Of a DNA stretch of 64,000 nt, positions 33,952 to 42,928 are shown piece by piece. Positions within the stretch are counted from its first letter, which is position 1; the number at the start of each line of letters is the position of its first letter. Source of the stretch: Psychroflexus salarius (GTDB lineage: Bacteria > Bacteroidota > Bacteroidia > Flavobacteriales > Flavobacteriaceae). The position numbers were made by a program, and so were the translations under genes. The DNA lies in assembly GCF_900129035.1 (NCBI RefSeq), contig NZ_FQTW01000008.1:28183-92182 (forward strand), read 5' to 3'. The notes beneath the pieces were generated by a model that saw only the letters and a program-made list of their open reading frames with translations, was not told where the DNA came from and made no database searches.

Positions 33952-33980
33952 TTGTAGCTCTTTAAAACGCAATATATTTG
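33952..33980 (+). promoter_or_regulatory. Promoter of the PorV/PorQ-like gene
   Basis: TTG (33952-33954) and TATATTTG (33973-33980) are 18 bases apart, a good match to the Bacteroidota consensus. The GTG start follows 28 bases later. Confidence 0.65.
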
Positions 33981-34008
33981 AACTTTTTAAGTTTAAATCT
34001 AAAAAACT

Positions 34009-35079
34009 GTGCCTAAGCAACTATTGCTTTTAAGTATTTTAATGATTAGTGCTTTCAGTAGCGCACAAAGCTCACGGAAATATTCTAATGAGTTTTTAAA
34101 TATTGGCGTAGATGCAAGAGCATTTGGTATGTCTAACGCTATGACTGCCATTAGCAAAGATGTAAATGCTGTGTATTGGAATCCTGCTGGTTTAACTCAG
34201 CTTGAAGACAATCAAATGAGTTTAATGCATGCCAATTATTTCGCCAATATTGCCACTTACAATTACGCTGCATTTGCCAAACCAATAGACGATGTTTCAT
34301 CTTTTGGTATTAGTGTTATTCGGTTTGGAGTAGATGATATTTTAAACACAACCCAATTAATTGATGATCAAGGTAATATCGACTATAATCGTATCAGTTT
34401 ATTTTCAACAGCCGATTATGCCTTTACGTTTTCATATGCTCGTAAAATGAGACTACAAGGCTTTTCGTATGGCGTGAATGCTAAAATAATTAGACGTGTT
34501 ATAGGAGATTTTGGATCAGCTTGGGGGTTTGGTTTCGACGCAGGTATTCAATTTAAATCTAATTCTTGGGAGTTTGGCATTATGGCAAGAGATATTACAA
34601 CTACCTATAATTCATGGACTTTTGATGAAGAACAACTCGAAACAATTCGTGCTGCAGTTGAAGGTCAAAACCAGAGTATACCTGAAGATACTGAAATTAC
34701 TTTACCAAAATTAGAATTGGGTATTGCTAAATCTTTTGAAATTAATAGAGATTTTAGCATGTCTACAGCGTTAAATCTTAATACACGTTTTGCACAAACC
34801 AATGACTTAATTTCAACTTCAAATATAAGTATGACTCCAGCATTTGGTTTCGACTTAGGTTACATTAACATGATTTATTTGCGTGGTGGTGTTGGTAATT
34901 TTCAAACCATAACGCAGCTTGATGGAAGCGATAATATAGGATTTCAACCTAACATAGGTGTTGGTTTCGTGTACAAAGGCATTCAAATTGATTATGCTTT
35001 AACCGATATTGGTGATCAAAGCGCTTCATTATATTCAAATGTGTTTTCACTTAAAATTGATTGGCAGTTTTTCAGATAA
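34009..35079 (+). CDS. PorV/PorQ family outer-membrane beta-barrel protein
   Basis: A 356-residue protein with a signal peptide ending SAFSSAQSS. The mature N-terminus reads FLNIGVDARAFGMSNAMTAISKDVNAVYWNPAGLTQLEDNQ-like sequence, a hallmark of the PorV/PorQ/UPF0164 barrel group related to FadL. PorV and PorQ act in the type IX secretion system, but many family members have other or unknown roles. The C-terminus FSLKIDWQFFR ends with aromatic residues as in barrels. The start is a GTG codon, which gives a normal signal peptide. Confidence 0.85.
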   Translation: MPKQLLLLSILMISAFSSAQSSRKYSNEFLNIGVDARAFGMSNAMTAISKDVNAVYWNPAGLTQLEDNQMSLMHANYFANIATYNYAAFAKPIDDVSSFGISVIRFGVDDILNTTQLIDDQGNIDYNRISLFSTADYAFTFSYARKMRLQGFSYGVNAKIIRRVIGDFGSAWGFGFDAGIQFKSNSWEFGIMARDITTTYNSWTFDEEQLETIRAAVEGQNQSIPEDTEITLPKLELGIAKSFEINRDFSMSTALNLNTRFAQTNDLISTSNISMTPAFGFDLGYINMIYLRGGVGNFQTITQLDGSDNIGFQPNIGVGFVYKGIQIDYALTDIGDQSASLYSNVFSLKIDWQFFR

Positions 35080-35081
35080 TT

Positions 35082-35130
35082 GGAAATTTTCAAATAATGT
35101 TGGAATATTTCCTTTTTTCAGCTATATTTG
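35082..35130 (+). promoter_or_regulatory. S24 regulator promoter with tandem GGAAnnnTTC sites, leaderless
   Basis: The -33 TTG is at 35100-35102 and the -7 box TATATTTG at 35123-35130, 20 bases apart. The ATG at 35134 coincides with the expected transcript start, so the mRNA is probably leaderless. Two imperfect palindromes, GGAAATTTTCA (35082-35092) and GGAATATTTCC (35102-35112), are 20 bp apart, and the second touches the -33 box. This layout suits autorepression. Confidence 0.6.
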
Positions 35131-35133
35131 AAT

Positions 35134-35901
35134 ATGAAAGTAAGTTACCCCATTGAAGCCAAACGTTTTAAAGAAATACGGCAGTCACTTAATTTTACTC
35201 AATCTCAATTTGCAGAAGAACTTTCATTAGGCAATTCTACCGCAGATATTGAACGTGGTAAAACACGTATTACTGGAGAAACCGTAGCATTGTTAATGCA
35301 AAAGTATCAGATAAATCCGATGTGGCTGTATGGTAAATCTCACGACAAACACATAAAAATCTCAGCATTTAATGTGATGCCTAAAGTTGTTACTTTAGAT
35401 AACGACACCGAACATGAAAACATGCTCATGGTAAGTCAAAAAGCAGCCGCTGGTTACCCAAGCAATATTCAAGATGCTTCTTGGTATAAAAAATTACCAG
35501 CCTTCAACATGCCAATACCACAATTTAGAAATGCCACATACCGCGGTTTTCAAGTTGAAGGCGACAGTATGCTGCCTAATTTATACCCTGGCGATTGGGT
35601 TTTAGCCAAGTCTTTAGAAGACATCAGTTCAGCCTCAAGCCATAAAATGTATGTTGTTGTACTAGACGATTCGGTGTTGGTAAAAAAAATCAGCCTAAAT
35701 CCTAATCGAGATGAAATTCTTTTAATTTCAACAAATGAAAATTACCCACCAATTTTCGTAGAGCCAGAACGAGTCCTTGAAATATGGGAAGTAACAAGTA
35801 AGTTAACTTTTAGTCTAGATGCTAATGCTGAAAATTCTGTTTTACGTAAATTAGAACATTCTATGGAAGAATTGAAATCTCAACTTAAAGCCATCCAATA
35901 A
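35134..35901 (+). CDS. XRE-family regulator with S24 (LexA/CI-like) peptidase domain
   Basis: A 255-residue protein with an N-terminal helix-turn-helix (FKEIRQSLNFTQSQFAEELSLGNSTADIERGK, about 8-40) and a C-terminal S24 domain. The catalytic serine is in VEGDSMLPNLYPGDW and the lysine in SVLVKKISL. LexA and CI-type repressors of this build cut themselves on a signal, often DNA damage. Here the Ala-Gly cleavage pair is probably in KAAAGYPS near residue 106. It is not next to any prophage. It is coupled to the following DUF2461 gene by TAATG. Confidence 0.9.
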   Translation: MKVSYPIEAKRFKEIRQSLNFTQSQFAEELSLGNSTADIERGKTRITGETVALLMQKYQINPMWLYGKSHDKHIKISAFNVMPKVVTLDNDTEHENMLMVSQKAAAGYPSNIQDASWYKKLPAFNMPIPQFRNATYRGFQVEGDSMLPNLYPGDWVLAKSLEDISSASSHKMYVVVLDDSVLVKKISLNPNRDEILLISTNENYPPIFVEPERVLEIWEVTSKLTFSLDANAENSVLRKLEHSMEELKSQLKAIQ

Positions 35902-36554
35902 TGAACTTTAAACTAGCGCTGAAGTTTCTAGCTGATTTAAACCAAAACAATTATAAAGAGTGGCTTGATCAAAATCGCTCAACTTATAAATCGATTAGAA
36001 AAGACATGATTGATTGGGCTGAAGCTTTTGATTTTAAGTTAAGCCAGGTTGATCCTGATTATTACAGTTTACCCGGTAACAAGGCTTTAAATAGAATTAA
36101 TAATAACTTATTATATCATCCTAATAAGCCACCTTACAAAGATCATTTCGGATTTGGGTTTGATAAAAAGCCAAAGCAAAGTGACTTTTACATTCATGTT
36201 GGGCTACATGAAAAATTTATTGCTGGTGGATTTTATAAGCCCAATTCTACATTTTTGAAAAGTATTCGTGAAGCGATAGATTATAATGGCGAAACATTAA
36301 AAGAAATAATACATCAACCAAACTTTAAAGCAAAATTTGGAGATTTAGTTGAGGTTGAAATGCTTCAAAATGCACCTAAAGGTTTTTCAAAAGAACATCA
36401 ACATATCGATTTATTGAAACATAAAAGTTTTGTTGTTGAAACTGCTTTTTCTGAAAATTTGTTGTTTTCAAGCGAATTTGATGACTGGTTACTCGAACAC
36501 TACAGAGCTATGTTATCATTCAGAAACTATCTTAATAAAGCAGTTACTGTTTAA
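35901..36554 (+). CDS. DUF2461 family protein
   Basis: A 217-residue cytoplasmic protein of unknown function. It begins with the family's typical ALKFLADLNQNNYKEWLDQN and contains NRINNNLLYHPNKPPYKDHFGFGF and a GGGFY-like AGGFYKPNSTFL. The start overlaps the stop of the S24 regulator (TAATG), so the two are translated together. The last 11 bases overlap the convergent waaA gene. Confidence 0.88.
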   Translation: MNFKLALKFLADLNQNNYKEWLDQNRSTYKSIRKDMIDWAEAFDFKLSQVDPDYYSLPGNKALNRINNNLLYHPNKPPYKDHFGFGFDKKPKQSDFYIHVGLHEKFIAGGFYKPNSTFLKSIREAIDYNGETLKEIIHQPNFKAKFGDLVEVEMLQNAPKGFSKEHQHIDLLKHKSFVVETAFSENLLFSSEFDDWLLEHYRAMLSFRNYLNKAVTV

Positions 36555-37776
36555 GTTGTTCTTCAATATAATTACAAATTAAAGTCGTCGCTCCAGTCTG
36601 TTTTTCTACGAATTGTGATGCTTTTTTACCAATTTCTAGGCGTTTTTCTCGATTAGAAATTAATGCGTCTAAATTGTTATTGAAGTCTGTTTGATGCTTA
36701 ATTTCAAAAGCGCCACCAGCATTTAAAAGCGCTTTAGCTTCTGGGAATTTTTGGTGATTTTCACCAAACAATACAGGTACTCCAAAGGTTGAAGGTTCTA
36801 AAATATTATGTAGACCTGTAGTGCCAACAGCGCCACCAACATAAGCGATGTTAGCATAACTATATAGTTTTGTCAATAAACCAATGCAATCGATAATTAC
36901 AACTTTAGCTTGATTTAAATTTGTTGTATGTATACCATCGCTCCATTTTATATAATCAACTTTCAAGCTGTTTTCTATGGCTTCAATATGTTCTGTATTT
37001 ACTTTATGTGGTGCTATAATAACTTTGAGTTGTTGATGAGTTTGATTGATGTAGTTAATAATAAAATTTTCGTCTTCTGGCCAAGTACTTCCACAAACTA
37101 AGCATAGCTGGTCACCAATAAATTCTGAAATGCCTTCAATTGAATTGTCTTGGTGAAGCTGATTAAAAACCCGATCATATCTTGTATCTCCAGAAATATG
37201 AATGTCTTTTAGTTGAAGTTCTTGAGCTAACCTAAAACTGTCTTCATTTTGTACAAAAACAGCATCAAATTTTTGAAGCGCTTTTAAAAATAAGCTGCCA
37301 TACCACTTAAAATAGAGCTGATGTTTAGAAAATGTAGCAGAAACCAAAACCTTAGGAATATTTTTTTTTTGAAGGGCTTGAAGCATATTTGGCCAAACTT
37401 CATATTTAATTATTAGCGCTAATTTAGGATTTAAAATCTCTACAAATTCTTTCATATTTTGTGAGGTGTCAATCGGTAAATAAGTAACTGCTGCTAGTTT
37501 TTTATCATCTTTTTTTATATCAAAACCTGAGGGCGAAAAAAAGCTAACCACCACATCTTGCTGCTTTTTATTAAGATAATCTATTATTGGTACCGCTTGC
37601 TCATATTCGCCTAGTGATGCGGCATGAATCCAAACCGGGTTTTTAAGCGATCTAGACTTAACTTCAAGTTTTTTGAATAAATCACGTCGGCCATCATAGA
37701 ATTTAGCCAAACTCTTATTTACGCTTGTAAAAAAAGGCAATAGAGTCTTAAAAATATGAATTAAAAATGAATAAAT
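36544..37776 (-). CDS. waaA: 3-deoxy-D-manno-octulosonic acid transferase WaaA, probable ATT start
   Basis: Adds Kdo to lipid A at the inner face of the membrane. HAASLGEYEQAVPII near residue 60 is the family's catalytic region, and the C-terminal GT-B domain has AYVGGAVGTTGLHNILEPSTFGVPVLFG. The first usual-type start is TTG at 37740, but this would remove the membrane anchor. Upstream the frame stays open and encodes IYSFLIHIFKTLLPFFTSVN, which aligns with the N-terminal helix of relatives that begin MYxLY. The codon at the Met position is ATT (37776), and there is no ATG, GTG or TTG before the stop at 37807-37809. Confidence 0.9.
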   Translation of the reverse strand: MYSFLIHIFKTLLPFFTSVNKSLAKFYDGRRDLFKKLEVKSRSLKNPVWIHAASLGEYEQAVPIIDYLNKKQQDVVVSFFSPSGFDIKKDDKKLAAVTYLPIDTSQNMKEFVEILNPKLALIIKYEVWPNMLQALQKKNIPKVLVSATFSKHQLYFKWYGSLFLKALQKFDAVFVQNEDSFRLAQELQLKDIHISGDTRYDRVFNQLHQDNSIEGISEFIGDQLCLVCGSTWPEDENFIINYINQTHQQLKVIIAPHKVNTEHIEAIENSLKVDYIKWSDGIHTTNLNQAKVVIIDCIGLLTKLYSYANIAYVGGAVGTTGLHNILEPSTFGVPVLFGENHQKFPEAKALLNAGGAFEIKHQTDFNNNLDALISNREKRLEIGKKASQFVEKQTGATTLICNYIEEQLKQ

Positions 37777-37820
37777 AGCACTTAATTTTGGGTTAAAAAT
37801 ACAGCTTTACTTAAAAACGA

Positions 37821-37851
37821 TTGCAATGCGAATGCTTATTTTGTATTTTTG
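37821..37851 (+). promoter_or_regulatory. Promoter of the DegT aminotransferase gene
   Basis: TTG (37821-37823) and TATTTTTG (37844-37851) are 20 bases apart, a full consensus match. The ATG at 37870 follows 18 bases after. Confidence 0.7.
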
Positions 37852-37869
37852 GTATCTGAAAATTTATTT

Positions 37870-39036
37870 ATGAGAAAACTTCAAATGGTAGACCTTAAAG
37901 GTCAGTATACACACATAAAACCTGAAATTGATCAAGCTGTAATCGATGTGGTAGATTCTACAGCTTACATTAACGGACCAGCAGTTCAATCTTTTCAAGC
38001 TAATCTTGAACAATATTTAGATGTTAAACATGTGATTCCTTGTGCAAATGGAACAGATGCATTGCAAATTGCTATGATGGGTCTCGGTCTAAAACCAGGT
38101 GACGAAGTGATTACAGCAGATTTTACCTTCGCTGCAACCGTTGAAGTTATTGCGCTTCTTGGATTAACACCAGTTTTAGTTGATGTTGATCCAGAAACTT
38201 ATAATATCGATATCAATGCGATTGAAAAGGCAATTACTCCAAAAACCAAGGCAATTGTGCCAGTGCATTTATTTGGACATGTGGCCAATATGGATGCTAT
38301 AATGGATTTAGCCAAAGCTCACGATTTAAAAGTTATTGAAGATAATGCCCAAGCGATTGGAGCTGATTACACCTTCAAAAATGGGTCTTCCAAAAAAGCC
38401 GGAACTATTGGTGATGTTGGTGCAACGTCTTTTTTTCCATCTAAAAATTTAGGGTGCTATGGTGATGGTGGAGCAATTTTCACCAATAACGACAAACTTG
38501 CGCATACAATACGAGGAATCGTTAATCACGGCATGTACGAGCGTTATCATCATGACGTCGTTGGTGTAAATTCGCGTTTAGATAGTATACAAGCTGCAAT
38601 TTTAGATATCAAGTTAAAGCATTTAGATACTTACAATTCTAGACGTCAAGATGCTGCAAGAGCTTACAGTAAAGCACTTCAAAATCATCAAGCGATTGTA
38701 ACGCCTACTACGTTTACGCATAAATCTTGCGATATTAATTGTAGTATTTGTGATACTTGCGATTGTCATGTTTTTCATCAATATACCATTAGAATCACAA
38801 ATGGTAAACGTGATCATTTGGCAGAACATTTAAAAGAAAAGAATATTCCTTTTGGTATTTATTATCCAATACCTTTACACTTACAAAAGGCTTATGCCGA
38901 TAAACGTTACAATGAAGCCGATTTTAAAGTGACTAACCAATTGGTTGATGAAGTGATTTCATTACCAATGCATACTGAATTATATACTGAACAAATTGAA
39001 TTTATTACCAACACAATTCTTGAATTTTTAGGTTAA
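37870..39036 (+). CDS. DegT/DnrJ/EryC1/StrS sugar aminotransferase with a five-cysteine insert
   Basis: A 388-residue PLP enzyme that aminates nucleotide-linked keto sugars for surface polysaccharide. The substrate pocket starts LQMVDLKGQYTHIKPEID and the PLP lysine is in FFPSKNLGCYGDGGA near residue 193. It resembles the WbpE-like branch. Near residues 287-299 there is an unusual run CDINCSICDTCDC with cysteines 287, 291, 294, 297 and 299, just before HVFHQYTIRI, where relatives usually have a short loop. The ATG at 37870 is chosen over TTG 37849, which lies inside the -7 box region. WaaA diverges upstream. Confidence 0.9.
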   Translation: MRKLQMVDLKGQYTHIKPEIDQAVIDVVDSTAYINGPAVQSFQANLEQYLDVKHVIPCANGTDALQIAMMGLGLKPGDEVITADFTFAATVEVIALLGLTPVLVDVDPETYNIDINAIEKAITPKTKAIVPVHLFGHVANMDAIMDLAKAHDLKVIEDNAQAIGADYTFKNGSSKKAGTIGDVGATSFFPSKNLGCYGDGGAIFTNNDKLAHTIRGIVNHGMYERYHHDVVGVNSRLDSIQAAILDIKLKHLDTYNSRRQDAARAYSKALQNHQAIVTPTTFTHKSCDINCSICDTCDCHVFHQYTIRITNGKRDHLAEHLKEKNIPFGIYYPIPLHLQKAYADKRYNEADFKVTNQLVDEVISLPMHTELYTEQIEFITNTILEFLG

Positions 39037-39064
39037 GTTGAAGTATTAAGAAAAATTGACTATT

Positions 39065-39277
39065 ATGGATTTGTTTTTAAAAGATTTTTCTTTTAACCTT
39101 TTAATATGGCAGTTTTTGTTGTTAAGCACCTTTTTGTTTTGGTTGTTTTGCTTGTATGATGTTTTGAAAAGCAAGTTTAAAGCCAACGAAAAGTTAATAT
39201 GGACTTTAGTTGTAATTTTTATCCCGTTTCTAGGTTCTATATTTTATTTAGCGATTGGAAGACAACATAAGCTATAA
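39065..39277 (+). CDS. Small PLDc_N-domain membrane protein
   Basis: A 70-residue protein with two membrane segments (about 11-32 and 44-64). WLFCLYDVLKSK...NEKLIWTLVVIFIPFLGSIFYLAIGRQ matches the phospholipase D-nuclease N-terminal domain, here alone. The role is unknown. The ATG at 39065 is preferred to TTG 39056, three codons upstream. Confidence 0.8.
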   Translation: MDLFLKDFSFNLLIWQFLLLSTFLFWLFCLYDVLKSKFKANEKLIWTLVVIFIPFLGSIFYLAIGRQHKL

Positions 39278-39309
39278 AACTTAAACAATAATTTAGTACA
39301 TATAAGTCT

Positions 39310-40971
39310 TTATTTTACAAACTGCTTACGCTTAATATAGTAGCTCACAAAACCAAAAACAATAATTAATGCAGGTAAGCCAATAAGATTCAACAATTGC
39401 CAACTAAGTTTTGAGGCAGCTAATTTGTCACTATCTAAATTGGCTGTTTTAATAGATTTATTACGAAGTTTTACAAGTTGTTGGTCGGCTAGCATGTAGT
39501 TAATTAGGTTGATAAAAAATTGTTTATTACCATAATTCTTGCCAGAAAAACGATCAAAACCTAAGGGCATTGGTTTTCCACGTGACACTTTATTTTTAAT
39601 AAAATCGCCGTCACTTATAAAGGCCTGGTGTGTCGATAGGCTGTTATCTTTTGAGTTAGGGTACTCAAAAGGTTTAATCCTATTTTTATAAGCCGACTTA
39701 AAACTACCTTCAAGTAAAACAGCTAAATTTTGGCGGCCATCATTAAATAGATTTCGATTGGGTTTAGATTTAATTTCGTCTAAGCTAATAGCCATTGGCG
39801 TACCAATAGCTGCTGATAATGGTGAACTTTGCAGTAAAATATGTTTTTTAAGTCCGTTTTTTAAAGTATCTATCGGATTGGCAAATTCAAATTTTACTGG
39901 ACTTAGATTTTGATTTATAGGATGTTGCTTGTTCCGTTGAGAAAGTGGGAAATAGTACCATGGAAACTGATTAATTTCTGTGTTTTGGCCTTGACCAACC
40001 GCTAAATTAATAGGCGCACAAAAAATGTCTTTAACAAGTTTTGGGTTGATTCGGATGCCATAGCTAAAAAACAAATCATGTAAATTTAAATCTAAGGCTA
40101 AGGCTATGCTTTCACCTGTTTTCATTAAGCTATCGGTTTCGGCTTTAACGTGTTCAGTAAGCCAAACTGCTTTACCACCTTGCATTACGTACTGGTCAAG
40201 TAAATATTTTTTCTTTTCGTTAAAAGTTTCTTGAGGCTTTGCGTCAATAATTAAATCGTATTCCGAAAGTTGGTTGAGTGTTTTTACCGGAGAAACTTCA
40301 ACCGAATCTAAAGTAAAGGCTGCGATGTAGTAATACTGCTTAAGGCTTTTCAATAAATCAGCAATATAAATATCATCTAATTCATTTTGTCCCTTAATAA
40401 TAGCTAGTTTTTTAGCTTTTGGTTGACTTAGAATTTTAAGGGCATTGGTAAGTTGGTATTCAAGTTCTTCAATTGAACTGTTAATTAACTCTTCTTGGTT
40501 AGCTTGGTTGTTTTCGCTAATTAATTTTACAGGAAGTTTTTGATCGTTGTAGGTGATAATGGCCCAAGGAAATATTATTTTCTCACGCATTTCACCATTT
40601 TTCAATTGGTTGAGTATTTTGGGTGACATGCCATTTTCATAAAACTGATTGGCAACTTCCATAGCATCGTCAGTTTCATTAAGCGGATTAATGAAATTAA
40701 ATTTCACTAACGAATTGTAAGCCGAATATTCTTCTAGTAAGTAGCCAATTTCACGTTCTAATCGTTTGTAGTTACTCGGTAAATCGCCAGTTAAAAAAAC
40801 TTCAACTAAAACGTTTTTTTCTATAGATTCTGTTAATTCTATAGAGTATTGAGATAAGCTGTAGCGTTTATTTTGAGTAAAATCTTGTCTCATAAACAAT
40901 TGTGATGATACAAGATTAATGCTAATGAATACTAACAAAAAAAGACTAATATGTTTAAGATATTTTTTCAT
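39310..40971 (-). CDS. gldG: Gliding-motility ABC transporter component GldG
   Basis: A 553-residue protein with one membrane segment at each end (about 8-25 and 525-548) and a large periplasmic domain, the known layout of GldG. The N-terminal QLFMRQDFTQNKRYSLSQYS and the domain sequence LIIDAKPQETFNEKKKYLLDQYVMQGGKAVWLTEHV match the family. GldG works with GldF and the ATPase GldA in gliding. GldA is not in the window. The gene starts on the last base of gldF, so the two are coupled. Confidence 0.93.
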   Translation of the reverse strand: MKKYLKHISLFLLVFISINLVSSQLFMRQDFTQNKRYSLSQYSIELTESIEKNVLVEVFLTGDLPSNYKRLEREIGYLLEEYSAYNSLVKFNFINPLNETDDAMEVANQFYENGMSPKILNQLKNGEMREKIIFPWAIITYNDQKLPVKLISENNQANQEELINSSIEELEYQLTNALKILSQPKAKKLAIIKGQNELDDIYIADLLKSLKQYYYIAAFTLDSVEVSPVKTLNQLSEYDLIIDAKPQETFNEKKKYLLDQYVMQGGKAVWLTEHVKAETDSLMKTGESIALALDLNLHDLFFSYGIRINPKLVKDIFCAPINLAVGQGQNTEINQFPWYYFPLSQRNKQHPINQNLSPVKFEFANPIDTLKNGLKKHILLQSSPLSAAIGTPMAISLDEIKSKPNRNLFNDGRQNLAVLLEGSFKSAYKNRIKPFEYPNSKDNSLSTHQAFISDGDFIKNKVSRGKPMPLGFDRFSGKNYGNKQFFINLINYMLADQQLVKLRNKSIKTANLDSDKLAASKLSWQLLNLIGLPALIIVFGFVSYYIKRKQFVK

Positions 40972-41702
40972 TAAGCTTTAAGTTGATTGAGTTTCAAGCG
41001 CGTAAATTCATTAAAAATAATTGCGATGCTTAAAAAGTAAATGAGGTTTCGTGTGTCAATAACACCACGACTCATAGCTTTATAATGGAAATTTAGACTT
41101 AAATATTCTAAGGCGTAAATTTCAGAGCCTAAAAGTTTAAAATTGCTCAAGCCATAAAATCCATAAAATAACAATAAGTTGAAAAAAACAGCCAAAATGA
41201 AAGCTGTGATTTGATTTTTGCTTAAAACAGAGCTAAATATGCTAAGGCTTATTAGCGCAAACAGCATTAAGCAAACACCCATATAAGAAGTGATTATAGC
41301 ACTTAAATCAATTTGATTGGTGTATTGTTTTAAGCTTGAAATTGTCCACACATAGCCAATAGTTGGGATTAAGCTAATCATAGCCAGTAAAAAAGCACCC
41401 CAAAACTTCCCGTAAACTAAAGCGCGTGTTGATATTGGCTTTGTGAATAGTAATTCTATTGTGCCTTGTTTACGCTCTTCGCTAAAACTTCGCATACAAA
41501 TTGCAGGAATTAAAAAGATAAATACCCAAGGCAAAAGCTCAAAGAAAGGTGTCAAATTTGCATAACCTGAATTGAAAATATTAAAACTTGAGTCAAAGAC
41601 CCATAAAAATAAGCCTAAACTGATAAGAAAAAGAACGATGATAAGGTAGCCTAAAACTGAACTAAAAAATAAATTAAACTCTTTTTTTAAAATAGCAATC
41701 AT
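40971..41702 (-). CDS. gldF: Gliding-motility ABC transporter permease GldF
   Basis: A 243-residue ABC-2 type permease with six membrane segments. MIAILKKEFNLFFSSVLGYLI begins the protein and CMRSFSEERKQGTIELLFTKPISTRALVYGKF is the typical cytoplasmic loop. It forms the GldAFG transporter, important for gliding in Flavobacterium. It lies four bases after the monooxygenase gene, in a minus-strand operon. Confidence 0.94.
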   Translation of the reverse strand: MIAILKKEFNLFFSSVLGYLIIVLFLISLGLFLWVFDSSFNIFNSGYANLTPFFELLPWVFIFLIPAICMRSFSEERKQGTIELLFTKPISTRALVYGKFWGAFLLAMISLIPTIGYVWTISSLKQYTNQIDLSAIITSYMGVCLMLFALISLSIFSSVLSKNQITAFILAVFFNLLLFYGFYGLSNFKLLGSEIYALEYLSLNFHYKAMSRGVIDTRNLIYFLSIAIIFNEFTRLKLNQLKA

Positions 41703-41706
41703 AAAT

Positions 41707-42003
41707 TTACTTTAATTCGTGATGTTGTTCAACAGTCCAAGCTTCTGGTTTTTGGGCAAACAAAGCTTTTGTTTTAGGCCAAACTTGGCCAAATAAATCA
41801 GAATTTCTATAATGATTTAAACAAGTTTCATTGTCCCAATAACTATACGTAAAAAAAACAGATGTATTGTTTTTATCTTGCAATAAGCACAAATAATTAC
41901 AGCCGTTTTGATCTCTAATTTTTTCTTTCGAAGCTTCAAATATAGCTTTGAAATCATTGATACGCTCAGGTTTGAATGTCATTTTAACAATACGTATAAT
42001 CAT
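41707..42003 (-). CDS. Antibiotic biosynthesis monooxygenase (ABM) domain protein
   Basis: A 98-residue ferredoxin-like ABM fold protein. VKMTFKPERINDFKAIFEASKEKIRDQNGC and FFTYSYWDNETCLNHYRNSDLFGQVW are typical of the family, which includes small quinol monooxygenases and haem-binding relatives. Substrate unknown. The start overlaps the SAM hydrolase stop by four bases (ATGA), so it is translated with that gene and probably with gldFG. Confidence 0.85.
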   Translation of the reverse strand: MIIRIVKMTFKPERINDFKAIFEASKEKIRDQNGCNYLCLLQDKNNTSVFFTYSYWDNETCLNHYRNSDLFGQVWPKTKALFAQKPEAWTVEQHHELK

Positions 42004-42833
42004 TCATCAAAATTTATGGTTATGGTATCTAAAGCTTTTAACCCAAACAAACTTGAAGCGCCACCAACAGTTGAAGGATTACTTTTATAAATTGCCAACT
42101 CTAAATAGGAAGATGAATTAAATAAGGCTAATTTTTTACCATCTTCTTCTCGCTGGTCTTTTGGAAGCGAAAAATTGATCGCATCACTGTAGCTTTCATA
42201 TATTTTCTTAAATTGTTGAGAACGTGCTGTAATTGTAAAACTTCGGCCTTTAGCTATTTGAAGAAATGACTGCCGCTTGATATTGGTAACTACATTGCCA
42301 AAATTATCAATATAAATCACATGGCCAATCATCTGTTTATTTTCATTATTAACTGAAGGTTCTATATGTTTTAGTTGTTTAATTTCATTTAGTTTTTTAC
42401 CAATTACACTTAAATTTCCGCCACGTGCTATATGAGCCGCAACTTTTATAAAAATATCTAAAACTGTAAAGTTTGTTTCAACGCGATCATGAATATTAAT
42501 TTCAACAATTTCGTCGGGATTAACCTCTGAAGCAATTAGTGATAAAATACCATTATTAGCCGCAACGAAAAAATGGCCGTCAAGTGCCATCACTATGTGT
42601 TTGTTTTCTGGTGTAATTTCAGAATCAACACCTACAATATGAATACTGCCTTTTGGGAAATTATGATATGCATTTTTGATAACATATGCCGCCTCGATAA
42701 TATGAAAAGGCGAAATTAAATGCGTAATGTCAATAATTTCAACATCTTCAAGTTCACTATACAAAGCACCTTTCACTGCAGCAACAGAGTGATCTTTAAG
42801 TCCAAAATCGGTTGTTAAGGTAACTAAAGGCAT
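42000..42833 (-). CDS. SAM hydroxide adenosyltransferase (DUF62 family)
   Basis: A 277-residue cytoplasmic enzyme of the fluorinase/chlorinase superfamily. VTLTTDFGLKDHSVAAVKGAL near the N-terminus and HIVGVDSEITPENKHIVMALDGHFFVAANNGIL near residue 63 are family signatures. Non-halogenating members split S-adenosylmethionine to adenosine and methionine with water. It is the first gene of the minus-strand unit with ABM and gldFG, convergent with nothing and divergent from phoH. Confidence 0.92.
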   Translation of the reverse strand: MPLVTLTTDFGLKDHSVAAVKGALYSELEDVEIIDITHLISPFHIIEAAYVIKNAYHNFPKGSIHIVGVDSEITPENKHIVMALDGHFFVAANNGILSLIASEVNPDEIVEINIHDRVETNFTVLDIFIKVAAHIARGGNLSVIGKKLNEIKQLKHIEPSVNNENKQMIGHVIYIDNFGNVVTNIKRQSFLQIAKGRSFTITARSQQFKKIYESYSDAINFSLPKDQREEDGKKLALFNSSSYLELAIYKSNPSTVGGASSLFGLKALDTITINFDE

Positions 42834-42928
42834 TTAATTAATTGTTAATATCAAAACTAGAATAACGCTATTTTTTTCGCTAAATTTGCTATGCGAAATT
42901 AAGTATTAATGCACAAATATGATGTCTA

